DNA from: Microbispora oryzae
Lineage (GTDB): Bacteria > Actinomycetota > Actinomycetes > Streptosporangiales > Streptosporangiaceae
Direction: 5' to 3'
DNA length: 64,000 bases
NCBI RefSeq assembly: GCF_017896165.1
Contig: NZ_JAFCNB010000003.1
Location: 310,001 to 374,000 of the forward strand
Part shown: positions 33,643-43,232 of the stretch, in pieces
Layout: every line of letters starts with the position of its first letter
How positions within the stretch are numbered: position 1 is the stretch's first letter
The notes under the pieces: generated by a model
Seen by the model: only the letters and a program-made list of their open reading frames with translations
Databases searched by the model: none
Told to the model about the DNA's origin: nothing
Position numbers and translations under genes: made by a program

Positions 33643-35160
33643 ATGGCTGACTACGTCGGCGCGGTCGACCAGGGGACGACCAGCACGCGATTCATGATCT
33701 TCGATCACGGTGGCAACGAGGTCGCCCGCCACCAGCTGGAGCACCAGCAGATCCTGCCCCAGGCGGGCTGGGTCGAGCACAACCCCACGGAGATCTGGGA
33801 GCGCACCCGGGCCGTGATCCAGACCGCCCTGCGGACGGCCGGCCTCGGGGCGGGCGACCTCGCCGCCCTCGGCGTCACCAACCAGCGGGAGACGGCCGTG
33901 GTGTGGGACCGCCGCACCGGTCACCCGTACTACAACGCGATCGTCTGGCAGGACACCCGCACCGACCGCATCGCCTCCGCCCTGGAGCGGGAGGGCAAGG
34001 GCGACGTGATCCGGCGCAAGGCGGGCCTGCCACCGGCCACCTACTTCTCCGCCGGCAAGATCCAGTGGATCCTGGAGAACGTCGACGGGGTGCGGGAGGC
34101 GGCCGAGCGCGGCGACGCGGTCTTCGGCAACACCGACACCTGGCTGCTGTGGAACCTCACCGGCGGCGTCGACGGCGGCGTGCACGTGACCGACCCCACC
34201 AACGCCAGCAGGACCATGCTGATGGACCTGGAGACCCTCGGCTGGGACGACGAGCTGCTGTCGTTCTTCGGCATCCCGCGGCGGATGCTGCCGGAGATCC
34301 GCCCGTCCTCCAACCCGGATTTCTACGGCGTCACCCGGGCCTCGGGGCCGCTCGCCGGGGAGGTGCCGCTCGCGGGCGACCTCGGCGACCAGCAGGCCGC
34401 CACCGTCGGCCAGGTGTGCTTCGAGCCCGGCACGGCCAAGAACACCTACGGCACCGGCAACTTCCTGCTGCTCAACACCGGCACCGAGCTGGTGCGGTCG
34501 CGCAACGGCCTGCTGACCACGGTCTGCTACCAGTTCGGCGCGAACAAGCCGGTCTACGCCCTGGAGGGGTCGATCGCGGTGACCGGGTCGGCCGTGCAGT
34601 GGCTGCGCGACCAGCTCGGCATCATCTCCGGAGCGGCGCAGAGCGAGGCCCTGGCCCGGCAGGTCGAGGACAACGGCGGCGTCTACTTCGTGCCGGCGTT
34701 CTCCGGCCTCTTCGCGCCCTACTGGCGGTCGGACGCCCGCGGCGCGATCGTCGGCCTGTCCCGCTACAACACCAACGCCCACCTGGCCCGGGCCACCCTG
34801 GAATCGATCTGCTACCAGACCAAGGACGTCGTTGGCGCGATGGAGCAGGACTCCGGCGTCGTCCTCGACGTGCTGCGGGTGGACGGCGGCGTCACGGCCA
34901 ACGAGCTGTGCATGCAGCTTCAGGCCGACATCCTCGGCGTCCCGGTGTCCCGGCCGGTCGTGGCCGAGACCACGGCACTCGGCGCCGCGTACGCCGCGGG
35001 CCTGGCGGTCGGCTTCTGGAAGTCCACCGACGACCTGAAGCGCAACTGGCACGAGGACCGCCGCTGGGAGCCCCAGTGGAATGACGAGCAGCGCGAGCGC
35101 GGCTACGCGGGCTGGCGAAAGGCCGTCACCCGGACCCTGGACTGGGTCGACGTCGACTGA
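33643..35160 (+). CDS. glpK: Glycerol kinase, second copy
   Basis: 505 residues. FGGY kinase with [47 protein letters not shown] and [15 protein letters not shown]. Cytoplasmic ATP-dependent phosphorylation of glycerol. It sits between glpF (40 nt) and glpD (42 nt) in the conserved order, so this is the operon's primary kinase. The copy at 30072 shares the same motifs but differs throughout, suggesting an old duplication or separate acquisition. Confidence 0.95.
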   Translation: MADYVGAVDQGTTSTRFMIFDHGGNEVARHQLEHQQILPQAGWVEHNPTEIWERTRAVIQTALRTAGLGAGDLAALGVTNQRETAVVWDRRTGHPYYNAIVWQDTRTDRIASALEREGKGDVIRRKAGLPPATYFSAGKIQWILENVDGVREAAERGDAVFGNTDTWLLWNLTGGVDGGVHVTDPTNASRTMLMDLETLGWDDELLSFFGIPRRMLPEIRPSSNPDFYGVTRASGPLAGEVPLAGDLGDQQAATVGQVCFEPGTAKNTYGTGNFLLLNTGTELVRSRNGLLTTVCYQFGANKPVYALEGSIAVTGSAVQWLRDQLGIISGAAQSEALARQVEDNGGVYFVPAFSGLFAPYWRSDARGAIVGLSRYNTNAHLARATLESICYQTKDVVGAMEQDSGVVLDVLRVDGGVTANELCMQLQADILGVPVSRPVVAETTALGAAYAAGLAVGFWKSTDDLKRNWHEDRRWEPQWNDEQRERGYAGWRKAVTRTLDWVDVD

Positions 35161-35202
35161 GCGCGGCGTCCCCAGGCCGATCTACGGAGGAGTTCACACC
35201 TG

Positions 35203-36918
35203 ATGTCTGCACCATTGGATCCGCGCGCCCGGGCGGCGGCGCTGCGGCGGCTGGCGGAGGACGAGTTCGACGTGCTCGTCGTCGGCGGGGGCGTGGTCGG
35301 CGCGGGGGTCGCGCTCGACGCGGTCTCCCGCGGCCTCTCGGTCGCGCTCGTGGAGGCCCGCGACCTCGCGGCCGGAACGTCGAGCCGCTCCAGCAAGCTC
35401 ATCCACGGCGGACTGCGTTATCTGGAGCAGCTCGACTTCAAGCTGGTCCGCGAGGCGCTCAGGGAGCGGGGCCTGCTGGTGACGCGGCTGGCCCCGCACC
35501 TGGTCAGGCCCGTCCCCTTCCTGCTCCCGCTGCGCCACCGTGTCTGGGAGCGCGGCTACATCGGCGCGGGCGTGCTGCTCTACGACACGCTCGGCGGGGC
35601 CCGGGCGCTGCCCCGGCACCGCCAGCTCAGCCACGCGCGGGCGCTGCGGGAGGCCCCCGGCCTGCGCGGCGACGCCCTGGTGGGCGCGATCCAGTACTAC
35701 GACGCCCAGGTGGACGACGCCCGTTTCACCATGATGGTCGCCCGCACGGCGGCACAGTACGGCGCGGTCGTCACCACCCGCACCCGGATGACGGGGTTCC
35801 TGCGCGACGACGACGAGCGGGTGACCGGCGCGGTCGTGCGCGACCTGGAGGGCGCGGGCGAGATCAGGGTGCGGGCCCGCCAGGTGATCAACGCGACGGG
35901 CGTGTGGACGGACGACGTCCAGCGGCTCGCCGGGGGCGCCGGCTCCTCCGTGTCGGTCCGGGCGTCGAAGGGCGTGCACCTGGTCGTGCCGAGGGACCGG
36001 ATCCCGCTCGACACCGGGCTGATCCTGCGCACCGAGAAGAGCGTCCTGTTCGTCATCCCGTGGGGGCCGCACTGGATCGTGGGCACCACCGACACGCCGT
36101 GGGACCTGGACAAGGTCGAGCCCGCCCCCACCAGGGCCGACATCGACTACATCCTCGGTCACGTCAACGCGGTGCTGCGCCGCCCGCTCACGGACGACGA
36201 CATCGAGGGGGTCTACGCGGGGCTGCGCCCGCTGCTCGGCGGTTCCGGCAAGGAGGGCGCGGGCTCGGAGACGGTGAAGCTGTCGCGCGAGCACGCGGTC
36301 ATCCGGCCGGAGCCGGGGCTGGTGATCGTGGCGGGCGGCAAGTACACCACGTACCGGGTCATGGCCAGGGACGCGGTGGACGTCGCGGCCGCCGGGCTGC
36401 CCGACGCCGTCCCCGCGTCGGTGACCGCCCGCGTCCCCATCCTCGGGGCCGCCGGGTTCGAGGCGCTGCGCAACAACCGCCGCAGGCTCGCGCGGAGCTC
36501 CGGCCTCCCGGTCCCGCGGATCGATCACCTGCTCGGCCGGTACGGATCCTGCGCGGAGGAGGTGCTCGAGCTGGTCGCCGGAGATCCGGCCCTGGGGGAG
36601 CCGATCCCCGGGGCCGAGGACTACCTCAAGGCCGAGGCCGTCTACGCGGCCACCCACGAGGGGGCGCTGCACCTGGAGGACGTCCTCGTCCGCCGGACCC
36701 GGATCTTCATCGAGCAGCGGGACCGGGGGATCGCCGCCGCCCCCGAGGTGGCCGCGCTGCTCGCCCCCGTCCTCGGCTGGGACGAGGAGACCGCGCGGAG
36801 GGAGGTCGAGGACTACCGGGCGCAGGTCGAGGCCGACCTGGCGGCGCAGCGCGAGTGGGACGACGACGCCGCCAACGCCGTACGGCTCGCCGGGCCGCAC
36901 TCGGAGCGGGTCGCCTGA
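35203..36918 (+). CDS. glpD: Aerobic glycerol-3-phosphate dehydrogenase
   Basis: 571 residues. N-terminal FAD-binding VVGGGVVGAGVALDA, followed by SSRSSKLIHGGLRYL, then the substrate domain with HLVRPVPFLLPL and GTTDTPWD, and a C-terminal helical cap (from about 420). It oxidises glycerol 3-phosphate to dihydroxyacetone phosphate and passes electrons to quinone at the inner face of the membrane. Last gene of the glycerol operon; a long GC hairpin follows at once. Confidence 0.95.
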   Translation: MSAPLDPRARAAALRRLAEDEFDVLVVGGGVVGAGVALDAVSRGLSVALVEARDLAAGTSSRSSKLIHGGLRYLEQLDFKLVREALRERGLLVTRLAPHLVRPVPFLLPLRHRVWERGYIGAGVLLYDTLGGARALPRHRQLSHARALREAPGLRGDALVGAIQYYDAQVDDARFTMMVARTAAQYGAVVTTRTRMTGFLRDDDERVTGAVVRDLEGAGEIRVRARQVINATGVWTDDVQRLAGGAGSSVSVRASKGVHLVVPRDRIPLDTGLILRTEKSVLFVIPWGPHWIVGTTDTPWDLDKVEPAPTRADIDYILGHVNAVLRRPLTDDDIEGVYAGLRPLLGGSGKEGAGSETVKLSREHAVIRPEPGLVIVAGGKYTTYRVMARDAVDVAAAGLPDAVPASVTARVPILGAAGFEALRNNRRRLARSSGLPVPRIDHLLGRYGSCAEEVLELVAGDPALGEPIPGAEDYLKAEAVYAATHEGALHLEDVLVRRTRIFIEQRDRGIAAAPEVAALLAPVLGWDEETARREVEDYRAQVEADLAAQREWDDDAANAVRLAGPHSERVA

Positions 36919-36923
36919 GCCCG

Positions 36924-36956
36924 GGCCCCCGGCCGGGCACGGTCCCGGCCGGGGCC
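36924..36956. terminator. Bidirectional terminator between glpD and the ROK gene
   Basis: GGCCCCCGGCCGGG (36924-36937) pairs with CCCGGCCGGGGCC (36944-36956), 13 bp with one bulged base and a 6-nt loop. It fills the 51-bp gap between two convergent genes and can serve both strands. Confidence 0.65.
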
Positions 36957-36969
36957 GCCGGGCGATCCC

Positions 36970-38112
36970 TCAGCCGACGACCGCGTCGAGCAGGAGGGAC
37001 CCCGCGCCGAGCAGGGCCGCGTCGGGTCCCGACCGGCTGTGGCCGATCTCCAGGTCGCGGGTCGCGAGGGGCAGGCAGCGCTCGTAGACGGCGGCCCTGA
37101 TGGCGGAGATCAGCGGTTCGGCCGACGACAGGCCGCCGCCCACGACGATCGCGTCGGGGTTGAGGAAGTTCACCAGGACGGTGAGGACGTCGCCGATGAG
37201 GCGGCCGGCGTTCCGGACGAGCGCGGTGGCCTCGGGCACGCCGTCCTCCACCAGGGCGACGATGTCGGCGGGCCGCTCCACCGGGATGCCCTGCTCGCGC
37301 AGCACCTGCCGCAGGGCGGCGCCGCTGGCGTAGGCCTCCAGGCAGTCGAGGTGGCCGCACGAGCAGGCCGTCGACGAGTCGCTGCTGACCCGGACGTGGC
37401 TGATGTCGCCCGCAGCGCCCCGCCCGCGGTGCAGCGTGCCGTTAACGATCACACCGCAGCCGATGCCGCTGCCCGCCTTGACCGCCATCAGGGTGTCGCG
37501 GCCCGGCCACGAGCGGGCCTCGCCGACGGCCATGAGGTTGGCGTCGTTCTCCACCAGGACCGGCAGGTCGAAGTGACCGCCCAGCCGCTCGGCGACCGGG
37601 AAGCCGTTCCACCCGGGCATCCGGGAGGGCGCCACCACCCGCCCGGTCGCCGGGTCGACGGGGCCGGGGATGCCGGTGCCCACGCCGCGCAGCGGGACGC
37701 CCGGGGGCGCGTGCCGGCCCATGAGGTCGTCGAAGGCCGCCGCGATCCAGTCGATCGTCGCCTCGGGCCCGAGGCTGATGTCGCAGGGACGCTCCTCCAC
37801 GACGAGGGGGGCGCCGCTCAGGTCGAGCAGTCCCAGCCGGGCGTGCTGGGCGCCGAGGTCGGCGACCGCCAGGAGTCCCGCGCCGGGGCTGAGCCGCAGC
37901 CGGCGGGGGCGCCGGCCGCCGCGTGAGGCTCCCGGCCCCTCCTCCACGAGCAGCCCGGCGCCGATGAGCTCCTCGACCCGCAGGGAGACGCTCGACGCGG
38001 CCAGTCCGGACAGGCGGGCGAGCTCGGCCCGTGACTCCGCCTGCCCGGTGGCGATCAGCCTCAGGAGGTCGCCCTGGGTCCCCCGCACCGGCAACCTCTC
38101 TTTGCCTGACAT
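36970..38112 (-). CDS. ROK-family transcriptional regulator
   Basis: 380 residues. An N-terminal winged helix (ESRAELARLSGLAASSVSLRVEELI) is joined to a ROK sugar-kinase-like body. The body keeps GTGIPGPVD and the zinc-binding Cys group CSCGHLDCLE, plus GSGIGCGVIVNG. ROK regulators respond to sugars such as xylose or amino sugars. It faces the glutamate-type transporter across 104 bp containing an inverted repeat. No Shine-Dalgarno is present ahead of the ATG, so the mRNA may be leaderless. Confidence 0.9.
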   Translation of the reverse strand: MSGKERLPVRGTQGDLLRLIATGQAESRAELARLSGLAASSVSLRVEELIGAGLLVEEGPGASRGGRRPRRLRLSPGAGLLAVADLGAQHARLGLLDLSGAPLVVEERPCDISLGPEATIDWIAAAFDDLMGRHAPPGVPLRGVGTGIPGPVDPATGRVVAPSRMPGWNGFPVAERLGGHFDLPVLVENDANLMAVGEARSWPGRDTLMAVKAGSGIGCGVIVNGTLHRGRGAAGDISHVRVSSDSSTACSCGHLDCLEAYASGAALRQVLREQGIPVERPADIVALVEDGVPEATALVRNAGRLIGDVLTVLVNFLNPDAIVVGGGLSSAEPLISAIRAAVYERCLPLATRDLEIGHSRSGPDAALLGAGSLLLDAVVG

Positions 38113-38119
38113 GGAGAGA

Positions 38120-38149
38120 GGAATACCACGTATGAACTTAATACGGCAA
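38120..38149 (-). promoter_or_regulatory. ROK gene promoter with an inverted repeat in its spacer
   Basis: Minus-strand TTGCCG (38144-38149) and TATTCC (38120-38125) are 18 bp apart, and the -10 ends 7 nt before the ATG. The inverted repeat CGTAT-N7-ATACG (38129-38145) occupies the spacer and is a candidate autoregulatory operator. The -10 match is weak. Confidence 0.4.
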
Positions 38150-38153
38150 CGCG

Positions 38154-38183
38154 TTGACTTGCGCCGGAATCATCCATTACGTT
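38154..38183 (+). promoter_or_regulatory. Promoter of the glutamate-type ABC operon
   Basis: TTGACT (38154-38159), an 18-bp spacer and TACGTT (38178-38183). Start near 38190, giving a 27-nt leader with GAAGGAAG before ATG 38217. The inverted repeat at 38129-38145 lies just upstream, so the ROK protein could affect this promoter as well. Confidence 0.5.
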
Positions 38184-38216
38184 CCGCCTTGTCTTCGATT
38201 TCGAAGGAAGATGGCG

Positions 38217-38945
38217 ATGATTCGGGTACGAGGGCTGAGCAAGTGGTTCGGCGACCACCAGGTGCTGCACGGCGTCGACCTCGACGTGGCGCGGGGCGAG
38301 GTCGTCGTGGTCATCGGGCCGTCGGGCTCGGGCAAGTCCACCCTCTGCCGCTGCCTCAACCGGCTTGAGGCGGCGGACGTGGGCGAGATCCACGTCGACG
38401 GCGTGCCCGTCCCCGCGGAGGGGCGCGCCCTGGCCCGGCTGCGGGCCGACGTGGGCATGGTCTTCCAGTCGTTCAACCTGTTCCAGCACAAGACCGTGCT
38501 GGAGAACGTGATGCTCGCCCCGACCAGGGTGCGCGGCGTGAGCCGGGCCGAGGCGGCGCGTGAGGCGCGCCGGCTGCTGGAGCGGGTGGGCATCGCCGAG
38601 CAGGCGGACAAGCTTCCCGCGCTGCTGTCCGGCGGGCAGCAGCAGCGCGCCGCCATCGCCCGCGCCCTGGCCATGCGGCCCAAGGTGATGCTGTTCGACG
38701 AGCCCACCTCGGCGCTCGACCCGGAGATGGTCGGCGAGGTCCTCGACGTGATGGCCGGGCTCGCGGCCGACGGCATGACCATGGTCGTGGTCACCCACGA
38801 GATGGGTTTCGCCCGCAGGGTCGCCGACCGTGTGGTCTTCATGGACGGCGGCCGGATCGTCGAGGCCGGCGAGCCGAACGCGTTCTTCGACGCACCCTCG
38901 ACCGATCGGGCCAGGGACTTCCTGGCCAAGGTACTCACGCACTGA
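38217..38945 (+). CDS. Polar amino-acid ABC transporter ATPase (GluA/GlnQ-like)
   Basis: 242 residues from ATG 38217, 6 nt after GAAGGAAG; the ATG at 38211 abuts that site. Walker [11 protein letters not shown]-loop [16 protein letters not shown], signature LSGGQQQR, Walker [11 protein letters not shown] and the H-loop VTHEM are all intact. It drives uptake of an amino acid, most likely glutamate, glutamine or aspartate. First gene of a six-gene run: ATPase, binding lipoprotein, two permeases, asparaginase, CutC. Confidence 0.93.
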   Translation: MIRVRGLSKWFGDHQVLHGVDLDVARGEVVVVIGPSGSGKSTLCRCLNRLEAADVGEIHVDGVPVPAEGRALARLRADVGMVFQSFNLFQHKTVLENVMLAPTRVRGVSRAEAAREARRLLERVGIAEQADKLPALLSGGQQQRAAIARALAMRPKVMLFDEPTSALDPEMVGEVLDVMAGLAADGMTMVVVTHEMGFARRVADRVVFMDGGRIVEAGEPNAFFDAPSTDRARDFLAKVLTH

Positions 38946-38966
38946 TCGCAAAGGATGGTGGGCACG

Positions 38967-39893
38967 ATGGTGTCCATGAAGCGGGTGGCCGCTGTCGCCG
39001 CCATGTCTGTGTTGGGCCTTTCGGCCTGTTCCGGCACCGACTCGGCGGGCTCCTCCGCCGTCCCCGGCGCGGCGAGCGGCGGCGGCGGTGATGTGCTCGC
39101 CTCGGCGCCGGTGGCGACGGCCGCCGACATCCTGCCCGGCTCGACGATGGAGAAGATCAAGAAGCGTGGGGAGCTGATCGTCGGCGGCTCGCTCGACGCG
39201 CCGCTGCTCTCGCAGCAGAACCCGGCGACCGGCGAGGTGGAGGGCTTCGACGCCGATCTCGGCAAGGCCCTGGCCACGTACATCATCGGGAAGCCGAAGG
39301 TGAAGATCGTCAACTCGGCCTCGGAGACCCGTGAGGCGCTGCTGAGCAACGGCACGGTCGACGTGGTCTTCCAGACCTACACGATCACTCCGGAGCGGGC
39401 GAAGCAGGTCGCCTTCGCCGGGCCGTACTACTCCTCGGGCCTGACCATCGCGGTGAAGAAGGGGACGACGGGCATCTCGTCGCCCCAGGACCTGAACGGC
39501 AAGACCGTCATCGCCGGGGCCAACACCCCCGCGATCCCGGAGATCCAGAAGCTCGCGCCGCAGGCGAAGATCATCACGTTCGGCGGCGACCCCGAGTGCG
39601 TCCAGGCGCTCAAGCAGGACCGCGGCGTCGCGTACGTGCAGGACGAGACGCTGCTGGTGGCCGACGCGAAGAAGGACCCGTCCATCCAGGTCGTGGGCAG
39701 CCCGTTCACCACCGACCCGTACGGCATCGGGCTCCCGCACGGGGACGACCAGTTCAAGAAGTTCGTGAATGACTGGCTGACCAAGATCCAGAGCCAGGGC
39801 GTGTGGCAGAAGATCTGGCAGAACTCCCTCGGCACGGTCGTCCAGGGCGCCGCTCCGACCCCGCCGGCGATCGGGTCGGTGCCGGGCTCCTGA
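38967..39893 (+). CDS. Glutamate-type solute-binding lipoprotein (GluB-like)
   Basis: 308 residues from ATG 38967; ATG 38955 and 38976 are alternatives. A lipoprotein signal ends in LSAC with the lipidated Cys21. A Ser/Gly-rich spacer leads to a family 3 binding domain (FDADLGKALA, TYTITPERAKQVAFAGPYY, GIGLPHGDDQF). It captures an acidic or amide amino acid at the cell surface for the two permeases that follow. The stop overlaps the next start (TGATG). Confidence 0.92.
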   Translation: MVSMKRVAAVAAMSVLGLSACSGTDSAGSSAVPGAASGGGGDVLASAPVATAADILPGSTMEKIKKRGELIVGGSLDAPLLSQQNPATGEVEGFDADLGKALATYIIGKPKVKIVNSASETREALLSNGTVDVVFQTYTITPERAKQVAFAGPYYSSGLTIAVKKGTTGISSPQDLNGKTVIAGANTPAIPEIQKLAPQAKIITFGGDPECVQALKQDRGVAYVQDETLLVADAKKDPSIQVVGSPFTTDPYGIGLPHGDDQFKKFVNDWLTKIQSQGVWQKIWQNSLGTVVQGAAPTPPAIGSVPGS

Positions 39894-40537
39894 TGTCCCC
39901 GATCCTCGATCACCTGCCCGAGTTCTGGCAGGGGCTCCTCGTCACGCTGGAGCTGACCGCGGCGTCGTTCGCCGGCGCCGTGGTCGTCGGGCTCGCGATC
40001 ACCGCGATGAGGGTGGGCCCGGTGCCCGTCCTGCGCGCGATCGGCACGGGCTATGTGGAGACGTTCCAGAACCTGCCGCTGCTGGTGCTGCTGGTGCTGG
40101 CCGTCTTCGGGCTGCCCGAGATCGGGATCAAGGCGGGCCTGCTGGCCACGTCCATGGTGGTGATCGCGCTCTACGAGGGCGCGTACATCGCCGAGGCGCT
40201 GCGCTCCGGGGTGAACGCCATCGCCAAGGGGCAGGGCGAGGCGGCCCGGGCGCTCGGCCTGACGTTCGGCCAGTCGCTGCGCCACGTCGTGCTCCCGCAG
40301 GCGCTGCGCACCGTCGTCCAGCCGATCGGCAACATCTTCATCGCGCTGACCATGAACACCTCGCTCGTCGCGGCCGTCGGCGTCGTCGACCTCACCGCCG
40401 CGGCGAACCGGGTCAACCTGGTGGAGGCCCAGCCCATCCCGATCTTCGTGGGGGCCGGGCTGGCGTACGCCGCCGTCGCGGCCGTCGCGGGCCTCGTCAC
40501 CGGCAGGCTGGAGCGGCGTCTGGCGGTGGCGCGGTGA
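39893..40537 (+). CDS. Amino-acid ABC permease (GluC-like)
   Basis: 214 residues. About five membrane helices and the conserved EAA cytoplasmic loop (GQGEAARALGLTFGQSLRHVVLPQAL) that contacts the ATPase. HisM/GlnP family. It starts on the last base of the binding-protein stop and ends overlapping the second permease by GTGA, so the transporter subunits are translationally coupled. Confidence 0.92.
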   Translation: MSPILDHLPEFWQGLLVTLELTAASFAGAVVVGLAITAMRVGPVPVLRAIGTGYVETFQNLPLLVLLVLAVFGLPEIGIKAGLLATSMVVIALYEGAYIAEALRSGVNAIAKGQGEAARALGLTFGQSLRHVVLPQALRTVVQPIGNIFIALTMNTSLVAAVGVVDLTAAANRVNLVEAQPIPIFVGAGLAYAAVAAVAGLVTGRLERRLAVAR

Positions 40538-41385
40538 CCGCCCCGCCGGCTCGCCGCCGGTCCTCCGGCCCGGCGAGCACGCTGCTGTTCGACGAGCCCG
40601 GCCCCCGGGCCCGCCGCAGGATCACGGTGGCGACCGTGGCCGGGACCGTCGTGGCGCTCGCCCTGCTGGCGCTCGCCGTCCGCCAGTTCGCGGCCAACGG
40701 ACAGCTCGCCGCCGCCCGCTGGCAGCCGTACGCGACCTGGCCGATGTGGCGTTACCTGCTCGGCGGGCTCCGGTCGACCGCGCTCGCCGCCGTCGTCTCC
40801 GCCGCGCTGGCCATGGCGGCCGGCCTCGCGCTCGCGCTCGGACGGCTGTCGCGCCGCCGCCCGCTCCGCCTGCCCGCCGCGGCGTACGTCGAGGTGGTCC
40901 GGACGATCCCCGCGCTCCTGCTTGTCTACATCGTGCTGTTCGCGCTGCCGCGGTACGGCCTCGACCTGCCGCTGCTGTGGAAGCTCGTGGTGCCGCTGGC
41001 CGTGTCGAACGCCGCCGGCTTCGCGGAGATCTTCCGGGCCGGCGTGCTGTCGGTCGAACGGGGCCAGGGAGAGGCCGCCGTCGCGCTCGGGCTGACCCAC
41101 GGCCAGTCGCTGCGCCTGGTCGTGCTGCCGCAGGCCGCGCGCCGGGTGCTGCCGTCGATCGTCAGCCAGTCGGTGGGCCTGCTGAAGGACACCTCGCTCG
41201 GGTTCGTCGTCAGCTACGCCGAGCTGCTCTACAGCGGCAAGGTCCTGGCCAACTACAACGGCCTGCTCATCCAGACCTACATCGTCGTGGCGCTGATCTA
41301 CCTCGTGGTCAACGCGTCGCTGTCCAAGCTCGCCCGCGCCCTTGAGGCGCGCCAGCCCCGCAGGAGGATCCCCGGTGCCGGCTGA
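40534..41385 (+). CDS. Amino-acid ABC permease (GluD-like)
   Basis: 283 residues from GTG 40534. It has an N-terminal cytosolic Arg-rich segment, then five or six membrane helices with the EAA loop GQGEAAVALGLTHGQSLRLVVLPQAA. It pairs with the previous permease. Its 3' end overlaps the asparaginase gene by 11 nt, an unusually tight link between a transporter and an amidase. Confidence 0.92.
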   Translation: MTAPPARRRSSGPASTLLFDEPGPRARRRITVATVAGTVVALALLALAVRQFAANGQLAAARWQPYATWPMWRYLLGGLRSTALAAVVSAALAMAAGLALALGRLSRRRPLRLPAAAYVEVVRTIPALLLVYIVLFALPRYGLDLPLLWKLVVPLAVSNAAGFAEIFRAGVLSVERGQGEAAVALGLTHGQSLRLVVLPQAARRVLPSIVSQSVGLLKDTSLGFVVSYAELLYSGKVLANYNGLLIQTYIVVALIYLVVNASLSKLARALEARQPRRRIPGAG

Positions 41386-42328
41386 TCTCGTCCCGCTCGC
41401 CGAAGTCGTTCGATCGGGCTTCGTGGAGAGCGTCCACTTCGGCAGCGCGGTCGCGCTCGCGCCGGACGGACGCGTCGCCGTGGCCCGGGGCCCCGTCTCC
41501 GCGCCCGTGCTGCCCCGTTCTTCGGCGAAGCCGTTCCAGGCGCTCGCCTGCCTGCTCGCCGGCGCGCCGCTGGAGGGCCCGAGCCTTGCCATCGCCGCCG
41601 GGAGCCACACCGGCGAGGACGTCCACGTCCGGCTGGTGAACGACATGCTCGCGGCCGCCGGTCTGGGCGCCGGCGCGCTCGGCTGCCCGCCCGACTGGCC
41701 GGAAGACGAGGCGGCCAGGCACGCCATGATCCGGGCCGGCCTGGGCCCGTCCCGTGAGCGGATGAACTGCTCCGGCAAGCACGCCGCCATGCTCGCCGCC
41801 GCCGTGGCGTCCGGCCTGCCCACCGGCACCTACCTCGACCCCGCCCACCCGGTGCAGCGGCGGGTCCGGGCCGCGGTGGAGGACCTGGCGGGCGAGAAGG
41901 CCGCCCACGTCGCCGTCGACGGCTGCGGCGCGCCCCTGTTCGGCGTGTCCCTCGCGGGCCTGGCCCGCGCCGTACGGGCCCTCGTCGTCGCGCCGCCCGG
42001 ATCGGCGGAGCGCGCCGTGGCCGACGCCATGCGGGCGCATCCCGAGTACGTCGGCGGGACCGGCCACGTCAACACCCGGCTCATGCGGGCGTTGCCGGGG
42101 GCCGTGGTCAAGGGAGGCGCCGAGGGCGTGCTCGTGGTCGCACTCGCCTCGGGACACGCCGCCGCGGTGAAGGTGATCGACGGCAGCCCGCGGGCGACCA
42201 CCGCCGTGGCGCTCGCCGCGCTCCGCGCGGCCGGGGGAGACGTCACGGGCGCCGAGGAGTTCCTGACGGTACCTGTGCTCGGCGGGGGAGTCCCCGTCGG
42301 GGAGATCCACGCATTGGGGGAGCGATGA
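41375..42328 (+). CDS. L-asparaginase II family protein
   Basis: 317 residues from GTG 41375 (AGGAGG 7 nt upstream). It belongs to the rhizobial-type asparaginase II family, not the E. coli AnsA/B fold. Visible conserved segments are RSSAKPFQA, AGSHTGE and MNCSGKHAAM. It should hydrolyse L-asparagine to aspartate and ammonia in the cytoplasm. Being embedded in the transporter operon suggests that the imported substrate includes asparagine, or that the system scavenges Asn/Asp/Glu as nitrogen sources. Confidence 0.88.
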   Translation: MPADLVPLAEVVRSGFVESVHFGSAVALAPDGRVAVARGPVSAPVLPRSSAKPFQALACLLAGAPLEGPSLAIAAGSHTGEDVHVRLVNDMLAAAGLGAGALGCPPDWPEDEAARHAMIRAGLGPSRERMNCSGKHAAMLAAAVASGLPTGTYLDPAHPVQRRVRAAVEDLAGEKAAHVAVDGCGAPLFGVSLAGLARAVRALVVAPPGSAERAVADAMRAHPEYVGGTGHVNTRLMRALPGAVVKGGAEGVLVVALASGHAAAVKVIDGSPRATTAVALAALRAAGGDVTGAEEFLTVPVLGGGVPVGEIHALGER

Positions 42329-43071
42329 GCCTGACCTATGAGATCTGCATCGACAGCACGGCCGGGGCCCTGGCCGCCGAACAGGCGGGAGCGCACCGGG
42401 TCGAGCTGTGCGCCGCGCTGTTCGAGGGCGGCCTGACGCCCACGCTCGGCACGGTCGAGGCGACGCTGGAGGCGGTCTCGTCGATCCGGGTGCACGTCAT
42501 CATCAGGCCCAGGGGTGGCGACTTCGTCTTCGACCGGCACGAGATCGCCGCCATGGAGCGCGACGTCGCGGCGGTCCGCGAGGCCGGCGCGCACGGCGTG
42601 GTGATCGGCGCCCTGACCTCCGGGGGAGAGGTGGACGAGGAGGTCGCCAAGCGGCTCATCGGCGCCGCCGAGGGGCTGCCGGTCACCTTCCACCGCGCCT
42701 TCGACATGGCCGCCGACCCGTTCGGCGCGCTGGAGACGCTGGCCGGCCTCGGCGTGGACCGGGTGCTCACCTCCGGGCAGGACAGCACCGCCCTGGAGGG
42801 GGCGCCGCTGATCGCCTCGCTGGTCGAGCGGGCCGGAGACCGCCTCGTGATCATGCCGGGCGGCGGCATCACCCCCAGGAACGTCGCCAGGGTGGTCGAG
42901 GCCACCGGCGCGAAGGAGATCCACTTCGCGGCCCTCGTCGACGAGCCAAGCCCGGCGGTGCACCGCAACCCTCATCCGTACATGGGCGGCGAGCTGCGCC
43001 AGTCGGAGTTCGTCCGCCGGGTCACGTCGCCCGGGCTGATCTCCGGGGTCATCGCCGCCGCCGGCGGCTGA
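42325..43071 (+). CDS. cutC: CutC family protein
   Basis: 248 residues, TIM-barrel CutC family. Motifs are EICIDSTAGALAAEQAGAHRVELC split across strand 1, IIRPRGGDFV, HRAFDM, VLTSGQ and MPGGGITPRN. CutC was first linked to copper tolerance, but its biochemical role is unsettled. ATGA overlap with the asparaginase gene places it at the end of the amino-acid operon, which gives no hint of copper. The copper genes of this window lie elsewhere (47723-51364). Confidence 0.92.
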   Translation: MSLTYEICIDSTAGALAAEQAGAHRVELCAALFEGGLTPTLGTVEATLEAVSSIRVHVIIRPRGGDFVFDRHEIAAMERDVAAVREAGAHGVVIGALTSGGEVDEEVAKRLIGAAEGLPVTFHRAFDMAADPFGALETLAGLGVDRVLTSGQDSTALEGAPLIASLVERAGDRLVIMPGGGITPRNVARVVEATGAKEIHFAALVDEPSPAVHRNPHPYMGGELRQSEFVRRVTSPGLISGVIAAAGG

Positions 43072-43232
43072 CGGGCCGGGCCGGTCACCTGCGGGCCGGG
43101 CCGATGACGGAGACTGGGCGCCGTCCGCTCTGCGGGTATGGCCGGAATCGAGGGACGGATGTCCCGAACGGTCGCGATGGATCCCGGCGCGGACGCGCTG
43201 AGGTGAATGTCGGCCAAGCTGGAGGAGTTCGT

